Below are positions 34,352 through 43,769 of a DNA stretch of 64,000 nucleotides, one piece after another. Each line of letters opens with the position of its first letter. The first letter of the stretch is position 1. Where the stretch lies: assembly GCF_015624485.1 (NCBI RefSeq), contig NZ_CP061378.1, positions 6,659,501-6,723,500 of the forward strand. The letters run 5' to 3'. The translations under genes were made by a program, and so were the position numbers. Origin of the DNA: Bradyrhizobium genosp. L. Lineage in GTDB: Bacteria; Pseudomonadota; Alphaproteobacteria; Rhizobiales; Xanthobacteraceae. The notes below the pieces were generated by a model. The model was not told the DNA's origin, made no database searches, and saw nothing but the letters and a program-made list of their open reading frames with translations.

Positions 34352-35482
34352 ATGCTGGACCATCAGGGTCTGCCTGAGAAGCTTCTGGACACCATCTACG
34401 ACGCGGCGACGGACGACGCGCTCTGGACCTCGATCTTCCAGGACATTTCCGACCATACCAAAAGCGCCGGCGGCGTCCTGCTCGGCCAGTCGCAAGAGCC
34501 GAGGCTCTTGCACTTCACGCGATCCTACAACACCGATCAGGGCAGCATCGGCGCGCTGCGGGATCGCCATATGGCCAATCCCTGGACGATCCACATGCAG
34601 ACCTTTCATCCGCAGGGTAAGGTGGTCCTGTCGGACAGTGTGCTCCCCGTCGCCGAACTCCGTCGCACCGCGTTCTACGACGAGGTGTTGCGGCCGCAGA
34701 GCTACGATCATGCGGCGATGATCGGGTTGTCGCAGAAACGCGGCTTCGGGGTCGGCTTCTGCCTGAACCGGGAACGCGGCCAGGGCCCCTATGGGGAGCG
34801 CGAGCGCGAATTCCTGCAACGGCTGACCCCGCATTTGATGCGGTCGATCCAGTTCGGATTTCAGGTCGGCGCTTACAGGGCGTTGCAAGACGCCGAGTAT
34901 CGCGCGCTCGACCACATTTCAACCGGCGTCGCCCTGCTCGACCGCAGCGCGCGCGTGCTCTACGTCAACCGCGCACTTCGCGCCATGACGACGGACGGTG
35001 CGCTGAGCCTCCATGCCGAGAGGCTTTCCAGCACCTCGGTGGGCCACGCCAGGCGGCTCAGCGACCTCATCGGCGCGGCGCTTCGTGGCCGACCTACCGC
35101 GACGATGGCGATCCCGCATCCCGCCGACGGCCGTCTCGTGGCCGTGCTGGTGTCGGCGGTGCGCAGCCGTGACCTCGACCGTTTCGCGGGCCTGGCGATG
35201 CGCGACGCTGCGGCCATGGTGTTCGTGCTCGATCCTGCCGCGCCGACGCCGCTGCCACCGGCATGGATCATGGATGTCTACGGCCTGACGTTGGCGGAAG
35301 CGCGCGTGGCCATCCAGGCCTCACTCGGCCGGTCCGATGCCGAAATCGGCGCCGGGCTGAACATCTCGCCGAACACGGTGAAGACCCACCTGCGCCGGGT
35401 GTTCGCCAAGATGGGCGTCAATGGCCGGACCGAACTCGCCGGCCTGATTGCCTCTTTCCGCCTGATGGCGGGCGGTCGGTGA
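34352..35482 (+). CDS. LuxR-family transcriptional regulator
   Basis: A 376-residue regulator. The C-terminal LuxR helix-turn-helix is clear: LTLAEARVAIQASLGRSDAE, then IGAGLNISPNTVKTHLRRVFAKMG. The N-terminal half has no recognised autoinducer or receiver domain, and residues about 195-290 look PAS-like (HISTGVALLDRSARVLYVN). The gene stands alone between the flippase and a terminator; targets and signal are unknown. Confidence 0.85.
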   Translation: MLDHQGLPEKLLDTIYDAATDDALWTSIFQDISDHTKSAGGVLLGQSQEPRLLHFTRSYNTDQGSIGALRDRHMANPWTIHMQTFHPQGKVVLSDSVLPVAELRRTAFYDEVLRPQSYDHAAMIGLSQKRGFGVGFCLNRERGQGPYGEREREFLQRLTPHLMRSIQFGFQVGAYRALQDAEYRALDHISTGVALLDRSARVLYVNRALRAMTTDGALSLHAERLSSTSVGHARRLSDLIGAALRGRPTATMAIPHPADGRLVAVLVSAVRSRDLDRFAGLAMRDAAAMVFVLDPAAPTPLPPAWIMDVYGLTLAEARVAIQASLGRSDAEIGAGLNISPNTVKTHLRRVFAKMGVNGRTELAGLIASFRLMAGGR

Positions 35483-35524
35483 GACGCGGATAGCAGAGCA
35501 GGCCGGCTCTATCCCCAAAAAGCA

Positions 35525-35560
35525 AAAGCCGGCCCTGACAGTGCCAGGGCCGGCTTTCGT
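35525..35560. terminator. Intrinsic terminator between luxR-type gene and bdhA
   Basis: AAAAGCCGGCCCTG and CAGGGCCGGCTTTC form an 11-bp GC stem with an ACAGTGC loop. A-rich and T-rich flanks let it serve both convergent genes. Confidence 0.88.
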
Positions 35561-35595
35561 ATCTCCTCGTCCCGCGCCAACCGTGGCGCCGCGGA

Positions 35596-36384
35596 CTACT
35601 CCGCGGTCCAGCCGCCGTCGATCGAGTAATTGGAGCCGGTGATCTGCGCGGCGTCGTCGCTGCACAGGAACAGCGCGAGCGCTGCGACCTGGTCGGAGGT
35701 TACGAACTCCTTGGTCGGCTGGGCTGCGAGCAGCACGTCCTTGATGACCTGCTCCTTGGTCATGTTGCGAGCCTTCATGGTCTCCGGGATCTGGTGCTCG
35801 ACCAGCGGGGTCCAGACGTAACCGGGAGAGATGCAGTTGCAGGTGATCTTGTGCTGCGCGAGCTCGAGCGCAGCCGTCTTGGTGAGGCCGGCGATGCCGT
35901 GCTTGGCCGAGACATAGGCCGACTTGAAGGGCGAGGCGACCAGCGAATGCGCCGACGCGGTGTTGATGATGCGGCCCCAGCCGCGCTTCTTCATGCCGGG
36001 CACCGCGGCGCGGATGCCGTAGAAGGCCGACGACAAATTGATCGCGATGATCGCTTCCCACTTCTCCGGCGGAAACTCCTCGATCGGGGAGACGAACTGG
36101 ATGCCGGCATTGTTGACCAGGATGTCGACCGAGCCGAAGCTCTTCTCACCGAGCGCAACCATGTCGGCGATCTCGGCCGGCTTGGTCATGTCGGCCGGCG
36201 AGTAGACGGCCTTGACCTTGAAGTCGGTCTCGATGCCGGAACGCTCCTTCTCGATATCGGCCGGCACGCCCATGCCGTTGATCACGATGTTGGCGCCGGC
36301 ATTCGCGAAGGCGCGCGCGATCGCCAATCCGATGCCGCTGGTCGAGCCGGTCACAACGGCGGTCTTGCCTGTCAACGTACCCAT
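35596..36384 (-). CDS. bdhA: 3-hydroxybutyrate dehydrogenase
   Basis: A 262-residue SDR matching D-3-hydroxybutyrate dehydrogenase, which interconverts 3-hydroxybutyrate and acetoacetate in polyhydroxybutyrate breakdown. Visible are VTGSTSGIGLAIARAFANAG, ILVNNAGIQFVSPIEEFP, the catalytic region INTASAHSLVASPFKSAYVSAKHG, and the C-terminal GSNYSIDGGWTAE. It lies 12 bases after the patatin-like gene on the same strand, so they share an operon. Confidence 0.93.
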   Translation of the reverse strand: MGTLTGKTAVVTGSTSGIGLAIARAFANAGANIVINGMGVPADIEKERSGIETDFKVKAVYSPADMTKPAEIADMVALGEKSFGSVDILVNNAGIQFVSPIEEFPPEKWEAIIAINLSSAFYGIRAAVPGMKKRGWGRIINTASAHSLVASPFKSAYVSAKHGIAGLTKTAALELAQHKITCNCISPGYVWTPLVEHQIPETMKARNMTKEQVIKDVLLAAQPTKEFVTSDQVAALALFLCSDDAAQITGSNYSIDGGWTAE

Positions 36385-36396
36385 TATCGGTCGCTC

Positions 36397-37566
36397 CTAT
36401 TTGCTTGCGGGGGAAGTGGGTTCGTCCCCCGTGAGGTCGTAAGTCACCATGGTTTCCCCGGACTGGGGCCGTTCTAGCCATTCTTTGTGACGCATCGACA
36501 AATGCACGTCGCGGACCCCGGCGCCCCAGTGCTCGACCATGCCGACATGGGAGAAGTCGTAGTCCTTCGAGGACGACTCGTAATTCTTGCTCTTGTAGAT
36601 CAGGTGGACCACCGTGACGGTGTTCTCCCTGGTGGCGTTGCTCAGGAACTGGGCCGATGGGTCATTCTTCAGCTCATCGGGCAGCTTGCTGATCAGGTCG
36701 CGCACCGCCATCCGGGCGTTGTGGATCTGCTTGTTCTTGTCGGTGTTCATCCGGGTCCGGCTGGAGAAGCGGATGTCCTTTTCGCGCTCGGCGGCCTCCA
36801 GCAGCGTCTCGGGCAACGGCCCCCGCGCGCTGAACAGATCGACCTGAAAGATCAGGAGGTCGCGGTCGGTCTCCTGGTCGAGCACGAAATCGAGCGGGGT
36901 GTTGGAGGCGATGCCGCCGTCCCAGTAATGCTCGCCCTCGATCACGACGGCGGGAAAGCCCGGCGGCAGCGCGCCCGAGGCCATGATGTGCTCGGGGCCG
37001 ATCTTTTTGCCGAGCTTCTTGAACTCATGATTGTCGAAATAGCGGAAATTGCCCGAAGTGACGCTGACCGCGCCGACCGACAGGCGCGTCTTCAGATCGT
37101 TGATGCGGTCAAAATCGACCAGGCGCTCCAGCGTCTTCTTCAGCGGCGCGGTGTCGTAATAGCTCAGCGATTGCGAGCTGCCCGGCGGCCACAGCGGCGC
37201 CGGCGGAATCCGCGGGGTGAAGAAGCCGGGAACGCCGAAGGTGGCGATGATGGCGGCGCTGGTCTCATTGAACAGCGAACGGGCGCGCTCGCCCTTGACG
37301 ACCGGATTCCACGGCACCGGCGAAGACACCATCTCCCAGAATTCCTTCAGCCGCGGCACCCGTTTGTCCGGCTCGTTGCCGGCGATGATCGCGGCGTTGA
37401 TGGCACCGATCGAGATGCCCGCGATCCATTCCGGCTCGAAGCCGGCATGGCAGAGCGCCTGGAACGCACCGGCCTGATAGGAACCGAGCGCGCCACCGCC
37501 CTGGAGAACCAGCACGCGTTGCGCTTGCGCGGGCGTCGAGGCCGGCGCCGAATCCGAAGTACCCAT
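36397..37566 (-). CDS. Patatin-like phospholipase with DUF3734 tail
   Basis: A 389-residue patatin-family acyl hydrolase with the oxyanion motif LQGGGALGSYQAG, nucleophile motif GISIGAINA, and catalytic Asp in WDGGIASNTPL. A C-terminal DUF3734-like region carries the conserved EHWGAG segment. Such patatin-bdhA pairs are widespread in Rhizobiales; a role with stored polyhydroxybutyrate granules or membrane lipids is plausible but inferred from the bdhA neighbour only. Confidence 0.88.
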   Translation of the reverse strand: MGTSDSAPASTPAQAQRVLVLQGGGALGSYQAGAFQALCHAGFEPEWIAGISIGAINAAIIAGNEPDKRVPRLKEFWEMVSSPVPWNPVVKGERARSLFNETSAAIIATFGVPGFFTPRIPPAPLWPPGSSQSLSYYDTAPLKKTLERLVDFDRINDLKTRLSVGAVSVTSGNFRYFDNHEFKKLGKKIGPEHIMASGALPPGFPAVVIEGEHYWDGGIASNTPLDFVLDQETDRDLLIFQVDLFSARGPLPETLLEAAEREKDIRFSSRTRMNTDKNKQIHNARMAVRDLISKLPDELKNDPSAQFLSNATRENTVTVVHLIYKSKNYESSSKDYDFSHVGMVEHWGAGVRDVHLSMRHKEWLERPQSGETMVTYDLTGDEPTSPASK

Positions 37567-37682
37567 TGGAAACCGTTCGGTCAGGAAACAAAGTTGCAGC
37601 GCAGCGTGGCGGCTGTTTTGCGCGGCGTCAATCAGCGAGATAGGGCGGGGGCAGCGGTCAGATCACGCGGAATTTATCGAAA

Positions 37683-38180
37683 TCAGGTTGCCGCCAGAAT
37701 GAGCGTCCAGAACACCTTGTATTTGGTGTTGGGAGCATAAACCGCCGCAATGCCCATTTTTGTGACGCCGCTTTTCAGCATGTTGGCCTTGTGCGGCGGG
37801 GAATCGCGCCAGCCGGAAAAGGCTTCCGCCAGCGTGTGATAGCCGGCCGAGATGTTCTCGACCGCCACGGTCGCCGGATAGCCGCCGGCCTCGAGCCGCT
37901 TGCCGAGCGGGGCCTTGACGTCATGGTCCATCTTGTTGCGGGCGGCCATCGCCTGCGACTGCTGGTCGGCGAGCGTCATCAAGGCCGGGTCCACGATCAC
38001 GGTGCCGAGCCCGTTGTTCTGGCGGTATTGCGAGAACAGGATCGCCGCCGCCTGGGCATCCAGGACGGCGCCGGGCTGCGCCATGTTGAGATACATGGCC
38101 GGTTCTTCCGGGATTTTGGTGTCTGCGGCGCAGCCGCCAAGCACCAGAAGCCCGAACAGGGCGACCGTCGTCCGTTTCAC
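37683..38180 (-). CDS. CAP-superfamily lipoprotein
   Basis: A 165-residue protein with a short signal peptide and lipobox LGGCAA, then a CAP/SCP domain (VIDPALMTLADQQSQAMAAR, WRDSPPHKANML). CAP proteins are small secreted proteins whose bacterial roles are mostly unknown. The start is GTG at 38178-38180, which places the lipobox Cys about 18 residues in; the longer in-frame frame upstream lacks a signal-like N terminus. Confidence 0.82.
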   Translation of the reverse strand: MKRTTVALFGLLVLGGCAADTKIPEEPAMYLNMAQPGAVLDAQAAAILFSQYRQNNGLGTVIVDPALMTLADQQSQAMAARNKMDHDVKAPLGKRLEAGGYPATVAVENISAGYHTLAEAFSGWRDSPPHKANMLKSGVTKMGIAAVYAPNTKYKVFWTLILAAT

Positions 38181-38284
38181 GTGAGAAAACCCCCAAGATT
38201 GGCGTGCCGTTGTTGCATACCAACCGTGGCCGAATGGTGAACGGGGGCTAGGTTTTGGCGCGCAAATGCCGTCATTCGGCACCC

Positions 38285-38359
38285 GTCATTCCGGGGCGCG
38301 AAGCGAACCCGGAATCTCGAGATTCCGGGTTCGGTCCTTACGGACTGCCCCGGAATGAC
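38285..38359. repeat. Dispersed inverted repeat, family C copy 2
   Basis: GTCATTCCGGGGCGCG and its complement-like GCCCCGGAATGAC enclose a perfect CCCGGAATCTCGAGATTCCGGG palindrome. It is the shorter sibling of 11734-11837, and it lies between the CAP lipoprotein gene and cysA. Confidence 0.85.
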
Positions 38360-38367
38360 CGATAGGC

Positions 38368-39414
38368 CTACTGCGCGGCAAAAATCCGGTAGCGGCGGGG
38401 CTGTAGCGAGACGATCTCGCCGGCCTGCAGCTCGCGATCGCGGGGGGCGTCGATCTCGATCACGGTGTTGCCCTCACGGCCGGACAGCGCCACCTCGGCG
38501 CGCTGGATCGCTCCGAACGAGCGGACATGCCGGATCGCGCCCTCCAGCGCGCCGGAGCCAGCCGGACCAATCGCCATGTCATGGCGGCGGACGAACAGCT
38601 TTGCCGCGCCGGGTGCCGCGCCGAGCGCCGGAATGTTCAGGGGACGGCCATCCAGCCGTACCGCGTCGCCGGCGACATCGACCGGCAGCACGATGGATTC
38701 GCCGATGAAGCCGTGCACGAAGGCGGTGGCCGGATTGTCATAGACCTCGCCGGGCGAGCCGATCTGCTCGATCTTGCCCTTGTCCATCACCACGACGCGG
38801 TTGGCGACTTCGAGCGCCTCCTCCTGGTCGTGGGTGACGAAGATCGAGGTGACGTGGATCTCGTTGTGCAGCGAGCGCAGCCACTGCCGGAGCTCCTTCC
38901 GCACCTTGGCATCGAGCGCGCCGAAGGGCTCGTCGAGCAATAGGATGCGCGGCTCGATCGCGAGCGCGCGGGCCAGCGCGATACGCTGGCGCTGGCCGCC
39001 GGACAACTGGCTCGGATAGCGGTTGGCCAGCCAATCCAGCTGCACGAGATCGAGCAAATTCTTGACTCGGGCGCGGATCGTCGCCTCGCCCTTGCGAATG
39101 GCGCGCGGCTGCACCCGCAGGCCGAAGGCGACATTCTCGAACACCGTCATGTGGCGGAACAGCGCGTAGTGCTGGAACACGAAGCCGACCTGGCGCTCGC
39201 TGGCGCCGCGGCTCAGCGCGTTCTCGCCGTCGATCGCGACCTCGCCGGTATCGGGCCAGTCGAGGCCGGCGATGATCCGCAACAGCGTGGTCTTGCCGGA
39301 GCCGGATGGGCCGAGCAGCGCCAGCAATTCGCCATCGGCGACCTTGAGATCGACATTGTCCAGCGCGGCAAAGCTGCCGAATTTCTTGACGATGTTGCGG
39401 ACTTCAATCGCCAT
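38368..39414 (-). CDS. cysA: Sulfate/thiosulfate ABC transporter ATP-binding subunit
   Basis: A 348-residue ATPase subunit with Walker [10 protein letters not shown], signature [16 protein letters not shown], Walker [13 protein letters not shown], and switch His in THDQEEAL, plus a C-terminal TOBE-like domain. It powers sulfate uptake through CysT and CysW. It is the last gene of the minus-strand transport operon; its start overlaps the cysW stop by 11 bases. Confidence 0.95.
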   Translation of the reverse strand: MAIEVRNIVKKFGSFAALDNVDLKVADGELLALLGPSGSGKTTLLRIIAGLDWPDTGEVAIDGENALSRGASERQVGFVFQHYALFRHMTVFENVAFGLRVQPRAIRKGEATIRARVKNLLDLVQLDWLANRYPSQLSGGQRQRIALARALAIEPRILLLDEPFGALDAKVRKELRQWLRSLHNEIHVTSIFVTHDQEEALEVANRVVVMDKGKIEQIGSPGEVYDNPATAFVHGFIGESIVLPVDVAGDAVRLDGRPLNIPALGAAPGAAKLFVRRHDMAIGPAGSGALEGAIRHVRSFGAIQRAEVALSGREGNTVIEIDAPRDRELQAGEIVSLQPRRYRIFAAQ

Positions 39415-40366
39415 TGGGCACCTCCGTCTCGTCCAGCCGCCGCTCGAGGATGGTCTTCACGACCAATGTGATCAGCGCCAGCATCGCCAGCAGCGATGCG
39501 ATCGCGAAGGAGGCGACGAACTGATATTCGTTGTAGAGAATCTCGACCAGCAGCGGCATCGTGTTGGTCTCGCCGCGGATGTGGCCGGAGACGACGGACA
39601 CCGCGCCAAACTCGCCCATCGCACGCGCGTTGCAGAGCAGGACGCCGTAGAGCAGGCCCCATTTGATGTTGGGTAAGGTGACGCGGAAGAAGGTTTGCAA
39701 GCCGGATGCGCCGAGCGAGATCGCGGCCTCCTCCTCCTGGGTGCCCTGCTCCTGCATCAGCGGGATCAGCGCGCGCGCCACGAACGGGAAGGTGACGAAG
39801 ATTGTGGCCAGTGCAATGCCCGGCACCGCGAACAGGATGTGGACGTTGTGCGCCTGCAGCCACGGCCCGAAATAGCCCTGCGCGCCGAACAGCAGCACGA
39901 AGACCAGGCCGGAGATCACGGGGCTCACCGAGAACGGCAGATCGATCAGGGTGATCAGGAAGGTCTTGCCGGTGAATTCGAATTTCGAGATCGCCCAGGC
40001 CGCGATCACGCCGAACACCAGGTTGAGCGTCACCGAGATCGCGGCGATCAGCAGCGTCAGCTTGATCGCGGCCAGCGCCTCGGGCTCGGCGAGCGCCGCG
40101 AGATAGGCGCCGATGCCCTTCGAGAAGGCGGACGCGAACACGACGACCAGCGGCAGCACGACGAAGATGCTGAGGAAGGCGATCGCCAGGGCGATGATGA
40201 TGAAGCGGATCGGCCCGGGCTCGGTGCGCAAATTACGTTGTGCCGTGCCCGGCTGGGCGCGGGTGATCTCCAGCCGCGGCGCTGGCGCTGCGACGCTGAC
40301 ATCGGTCGCCGGCGCGTAGCTCCGCAGTTGCGGCGTCGAGGATACCAATCCCGTCTGCATCGACAT
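39404..40366 (-). CDS. cysW: Sulfate ABC transporter permease CysW
   Basis: A 320-residue permease with about six TM segments and the EAA loop [22 protein letters not shown] for contact with CysA. The first 50 residues are a variable cytoplasmic extension. It pairs with CysT to form the channel. Start at the ATG at 40366 (a second ATG is two codons later), 10 bases after the cysT stop. Confidence 0.95.
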   Translation of the reverse strand: MSMQTGLVSSTPQLRSYAPATDVSVAAPAPRLEITRAQPGTAQRNLRTEPGPIRFIIIALAIAFLSIFVVLPLVVVFASAFSKGIGAYLAALAEPEALAAIKLTLLIAAISVTLNLVFGVIAAWAISKFEFTGKTFLITLIDLPFSVSPVISGLVFVLLFGAQGYFGPWLQAHNVHILFAVPGIALATIFVTFPFVARALIPLMQEQGTQEEEAAISLGASGLQTFFRVTLPNIKWGLLYGVLLCNARAMGEFGAVSVVSGHIRGETNTMPLLVEILYNEYQFVASFAIASLLAMLALITLVVKTILERRLDETEVPNGD

Positions 40367-40376
40367 CTCCAGGACC

Positions 40377-41213
40377 TCAATGCACGGGAATGCGGGCTTG
40401 CGCCCAGCGCTGCACGCGGTTGATCAGGAAGATGATCAGGAACGAGGCGATCAGCATCACCACCGCGATCGCGGTGGCGTCGGCATAGCGGAATTCGGAC
40501 AGCCGGATCACGATCAAGAGCGGCGCGATCTCGGAGACGTTGGGCAGATTGCCGGCGATGAAGATCACCGAGCCGTATTCACCGATGGCGCGGGCAAAGG
40601 CCAGCGCGAAGCCGGTAAGCAATGCGGGGATCAGGCTCGGCAGGATGACGCGGAACACCGTGTGCCAACGATTGGCGCCCAGGCTCGCGGCCGCCTCCTC
40701 GATCTCGGGATCGAGGTCGATCAGGACCGGCTGCACGGTGCGCACCACGAAGGGAATGCCGATGAAGATCATCGCGACGAAGATGCCGATCGGCGTGAAC
40801 GCGACCTTGACGCCGAATTCGGCGAGCGGCGCACCGAGCCAGCCTTTCTGGGCGAACAGCTGAGTCAGCGCCACGCCGGCGACCGCGGTCGGCAGGGCGA
40901 AGGGAATGTCGACGATGGCGTCGAACAGCCGCCGGCCCGGGAAGCGATAGCGCACCAGCGCCCAGACGATGATGGTGCCCATCACCAGATTGACGCAGGC
41001 TGCTGCAAACGAGAGCCCAAACGAAATCTTCAGCGCATTCAGCGTGCGGCGGCTGGTGACGATGCCCCAGAACTGGTCGAGGCTGAGCTCAGTGGTCTTG
41101 AGGAACAGCGCGGCCAGCGGAATCAGGATGATCACGGAGAGCCATGTCAGGGTCAGTCCCATGGTGAGACCGAACCCCGGCAGGGTGCTGCGCCTTGCAA
41201 CCAACGTGCTCAC
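40377..41213 (-). CDS. cysT: Sulfate ABC transporter permease CysT (CysU)
   Basis: A 278-residue permease with six predicted TM helices and the EAA loop [20 protein letters not shown]. It forms the inner-membrane channel with CysW and receives sulfate from the periplasmic binding protein encoded upstream. It is separated from that gene by a 110-base gap that contains a palindromic element. Confidence 0.95.
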   Translation of the reverse strand: MSTLVARRSTLPGFGLTMGLTLTWLSVIILIPLAALFLKTTELSLDQFWGIVTSRRTLNALKISFGLSFAAACVNLVMGTIIVWALVRYRFPGRRLFDAIVDIPFALPTAVAGVALTQLFAQKGWLGAPLAEFGVKVAFTPIGIFVAMIFIGIPFVVRTVQPVLIDLDPEIEEAAASLGANRWHTVFRVILPSLIPALLTGFALAFARAIGEYGSVIFIAGNLPNVSEIAPLLIVIRLSEFRYADATAIAVVMLIASFLIIFLINRVQRWAQARIPVH

Positions 41214-41265
41214 ATATCCCCCTGTTGGACCCGAAGCGCGATGAACGCGCTTCGATTCTTTGTCT

Positions 41266-41315
41266 GCGCATGATCCTTGCGGAAAACCGCGTCACACTTT
41301 TCCGGGATCATGCGC
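41266..41315. repeat. Palindromic element family F, copy between sbp and cysT
   Basis: GCGCATGATC...GCGGAAAA pairs with TTTTCCGGGATCATGCGC as a 50-base imperfect palindrome. It lies eight bases from the sbp stop, within the transport operon. Reading it on the minus strand gives GCGCATGATCCCGGAAAAGT, the same element as 42480-42529. Confidence 0.88.
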
Positions 41316-41323
41316 GCCTTCTA

Positions 41324-42313
41324 TCAGTTCTTATAAATCTGATCGAAGATGCCGCCCTCGGCGAAGTGCTCCTTCTGCGCCTTGGTCCAACCACCGAAAA
41401 CGTCGTCGATGGTGAAAAGTTCGACCTTGGCGAAGGATTTTTCATACTCCTTGGCGATTTCAGGATCGCGCGGCCGGTAGGAATTGCGCGCGGCGATCTC
41501 CTGACCTTCCCTGGTGTACCAGTACTTCAGATAGGCTTCGGCGACGGCGCGGGTGCCTTTTTTTTCGGCGACAGCATCGACGATTGCGACCGGCGGCTCG
41601 GCGAGGATCGACTGCGACGGCGCCACGATCTCGAACTTGTCGGCGCCGAACTCGCGCAGCGCCAGGAAGGCTTCGTTCTCCCAGGCGAGCAGCACGTCGC
41701 CGACGCCGCGCTCGACGAAGGTCACGGTCGAGCCGCGCGCGCCGGTGTCGAGCACCGGGACGTTCTGGTAGAGATCGGCGACGAATGTCTTCGCCTTGTC
41801 CGCCGAGCCGAATTTCTTCTGCGCATAGCCCCAGGCCGCCAGATAGTTCCAGCGCGCGCCGCCCGAGGTCTTCGGGTTCGGCGTGATCACGCTGACGCCT
41901 GGTTTGATCAGATCGTCCCAATCCTTGATGCCCTTGGGATTGCCCTTGCGCACCAGGAACACGATGGTCGAGGTGTATGGCGAGGCGTTGAGCGGCAGCT
42001 TCTTCTGCCAGTCGGCGGCCAGAAGCCCCTTGGCCGCGATGGCATCGATGTCATAGGCCAGCGCCAGCGTGACGATGTCGGCCTGCAAACCGTCGATCAC
42101 CGAGCGCGCCTGCGAGCCGGAGCCGCCATGCGACTGCTTGATCTCGACGCTCTTGCCGGTTTCCTTCTGGTAGGCGGTGGCGAACGCCTTGTTGAAATCG
42201 ACATAGAGCTCCCGCGTCGGATCGTAGGACACGTTGAGCAGGGAAATATCGGCAGCGAACGCCGAACTCGCCCACAACAGTCCCACAACCAGCGGCAGCA
42301 AACGACGGATCAT
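41324..42313 (-). CDS. sbp: Sulfate-binding periplasmic protein
   Basis: A 329-residue exported binding protein (signal peptide ending SSAFAA) of the Sbp/CysP family, delivering sulfate to CysT/CysW. Features are [30 protein letters not shown], and [20 protein letters not shown]. The ATG at 42311-42313 has GGAG six bases before it and is preferred to an ATG four codons earlier. Whether it prefers sulfate or thiosulfate is not settled by sequence. A promoter-like site and a palindrome precede it, and palindromic elements flank the gene. Confidence 0.92.
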   Translation of the reverse strand: MIRRLLPLVVGLLWASSAFAADISLLNVSYDPTRELYVDFNKAFATAYQKETGKSVEIKQSHGGSGSQARSVIDGLQADIVTLALAYDIDAIAAKGLLAADWQKKLPLNASPYTSTIVFLVRKGNPKGIKDWDDLIKPGVSVITPNPKTSGGARWNYLAAWGYAQKKFGSADKAKTFVADLYQNVPVLDTGARGSTVTFVERGVGDVLLAWENEAFLALREFGADKFEIVAPSQSILAEPPVAIVDAVAEKKGTRAVAEAYLKYWYTREGQEIAARNSYRPRDPEIAKEYEKSFAKVELFTIDDVFGGWTKAQKEHFAEGGIFDQIYKN

Positions 42314-42338
42314 CTTGATCTCCATTCAGCCCCGGGAA

Positions 42339-42388
42339 TGTCAGGGAACATGCCTGACATAACTCGCGGTGAAGTGGTGTTAAGTCAA
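42339..42388 (-). promoter_or_regulatory. Probable sbp promoter and palindromic operator
   Basis: On the minus strand TTGACT (42388-42383) and AGTTAT (42364-42359) are 18 bases apart. A 7-bp palindrome TGTCAGG-N7-CCTGACA (42339-42359) overlaps the -10 and the start site region, in the position expected for a repressor or an RNA hairpin. Confidence 0.4.
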
Positions 42389-42479
42389 CGAAACCGCTTT
42401 TCTTTGTTTGCAGCTGCGCAGCGCGGCTGTGCTACACAGACGCTTTGCGACGAAGTCTTTGTCGTTCGGCTCTTTATTT

Positions 42480-42529
42480 GAGCATGATCTGTTCGGAAAA
42501 ACCGCTTCACACTTTTCCGGATCATGCTC
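42480..42529. repeat. Palindromic element family F, copy between cysH and sbp
   Basis: GAGCATGATCT...TCGGAAAA with TTTTCCGGATCATGCTC forms a 50-base imperfect palindrome whose right end touches the cysH stop codon. On the minus strand this reads GAGCATGATCCGGAAAAGTG, an element I recall from rhizobial genomes. Confidence 0.9.
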
Positions 42530-43257
42530 TACGACATCTTCATCGTATGGATGCCGCATTCCGTCTTGGCGCGGCCACGCCAACGGCCGTCACGCGCATC
42601 CTCGCCGGCTGCGGACCGGCTCGAGCAAGGCATACACCCGACGGACTGATAGCCCGATGCGACAAGAGGATGCGGCGGCAGCTTTGCGCGCGCATAGATC
42701 GCATCAATCTCCTCGCGGGAGACGTTGGCGAACGGATTGAATTTCAGGCGCGCGCCGTCGCTTTCGACCACCGGAATGTCGGCGCGGGTGCCGCCCTGGA
42801 AACGCTTGCGGCCGTTGATCCAGCCGGCGAACGGCTTCAACGCACGCGCCAGCGGTTCGACCTTGCGGATGCGGCAGCAGGCGTCGGGATCGCTGAACCA
42901 CAGCTCGCGATCCGGATCCTGCTGCGCCAGCGCCTGCTCGTCGGGCCTGATCGAGCGGACGTCGGTGAGGCCGAGTGCTTTGATCAGCGTGTCACGATAG
43001 GCCAGCGTCTCCTCGAACAGCCAGCCGGTGTCGAGGAAGATCACCGGGATGGCCGGATCGACATCGGCCATCACCTGGAGCAGCGCAGCCGACTCGGTGC
43101 CGAACGACGACACCAGCGCGAGTTGCTCGCGGCCGATCGCTTTCAGCGCGGAGGCGATCACCTCGGCCGGCGAGGCGTCGCGCAGCGCGCGATCGAGCGT
43201 ATCTGCGGACGGCAACACGCCCGACGGCAGCGTCAGCTCTGGTGCGGATATGCTCAC
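42529..43257 (-). CDS. cysH: Phosphoadenylyl/adenylyl-sulfate reductase (APS reductase type)
   Basis: A 242-residue reductase making sulfite from activated sulfate with thioredoxin. The [4Fe-4S] motif of the APS-reducing type is present: DACCRIRKV in the middle and GCMPC near the C terminus, followed by ECGIHTM with the catalytic Cys. PAPS-only reductases lack those extra cysteines, so APS is the likely substrate. It is the last gene of the reduction set; its ATG overlaps the DUF934 stop by four bases. Confidence 0.93.
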   Translation of the reverse strand: MSISAPELTLPSGVLPSADTLDRALRDASPAEVIASALKAIGREQLALVSSFGTESAALLQVMADVDPAIPVIFLDTGWLFEETLAYRDTLIKALGLTDVRSIRPDEQALAQQDPDRELWFSDPDACCRIRKVEPLARALKPFAGWINGRKRFQGGTRADIPVVESDGARLKFNPFANVSREEIDAIYARAKLPPHPLVASGYQSVGCMPCSSRSAAGEDARDGRWRGRAKTECGIHTMKMS

Positions 43258-43769
43258 TGGCCGGCGCTCTCCGAGTGGCGCTGCTGCATCCGGCGATTGA
43301 GCGCGGTGAGGCGGCCGTCGCCGGTCGGCTGATAGAACACCGAATAGCGCTTCATGGTCTCGGCAAACGCAGCCGCGTCGGCGTCCTTCTTGACCTCGAA
43401 GGCGTCGAAGCCGGCGCGGGTCATGAACACGAACTGGTCGCGCAGGATCTGCCCGGTGGCGCGCAGCTCGCCATCATAGCCGTGACGCTCGCGCAACAGG
43501 CGGGCCTGGCTATAGGCACGGCCGTCGCGGAAGGTCGGAAACACCAGCGCAACCGACGCCAGGCGATCGAGATAGGGCACGAGATCGTCGACGCTGCGGT
43601 TGTTCGGCCAGATCACGCCCGTCTTGCCGGAGCGGCGCAGCAGCGCCTCCGGGTCGGCGAGAAAGCGCTCCGCCGTGACCAGAACCGCGCCGTCGCCCGG
43701 CAGCTCAGTGCCCTCGGCGACCTGCACGAACAGATCGGTGGTGACTTTTCCCTGCTTAACGAGTGGCAT
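43254..43769 (-). CDS. DUF934 family protein (sulfite reduction-associated)
   Basis: A 171-residue protein of the DUF934 family, consistently encoded beside sulfite reductase and APS reductase genes. Conserved blocks are GVIWPNNRSVDDLVPYLDRLA and FRDGRAYSQARLLRERHGYDG. Its exact job is unknown; it may be a small partner of the reductase. It overlaps cysI by 14 bases and cysH by four bases, so all three are translated together. Confidence 0.88.
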   Translation of the reverse strand: MPLVKQGKVTTDLFVQVAEGTELPGDGAVLVTAERFLADPEALLRRSGKTGVIWPNNRSVDDLVPYLDRLASVALVFPTFRDGRAYSQARLLRERHGYDGELRATGQILRDQFVFMTRAGFDAFEVKKDADAAAFAETMKRYSVFYQPTGDGRLTALNRRMQQRHSESAGQ

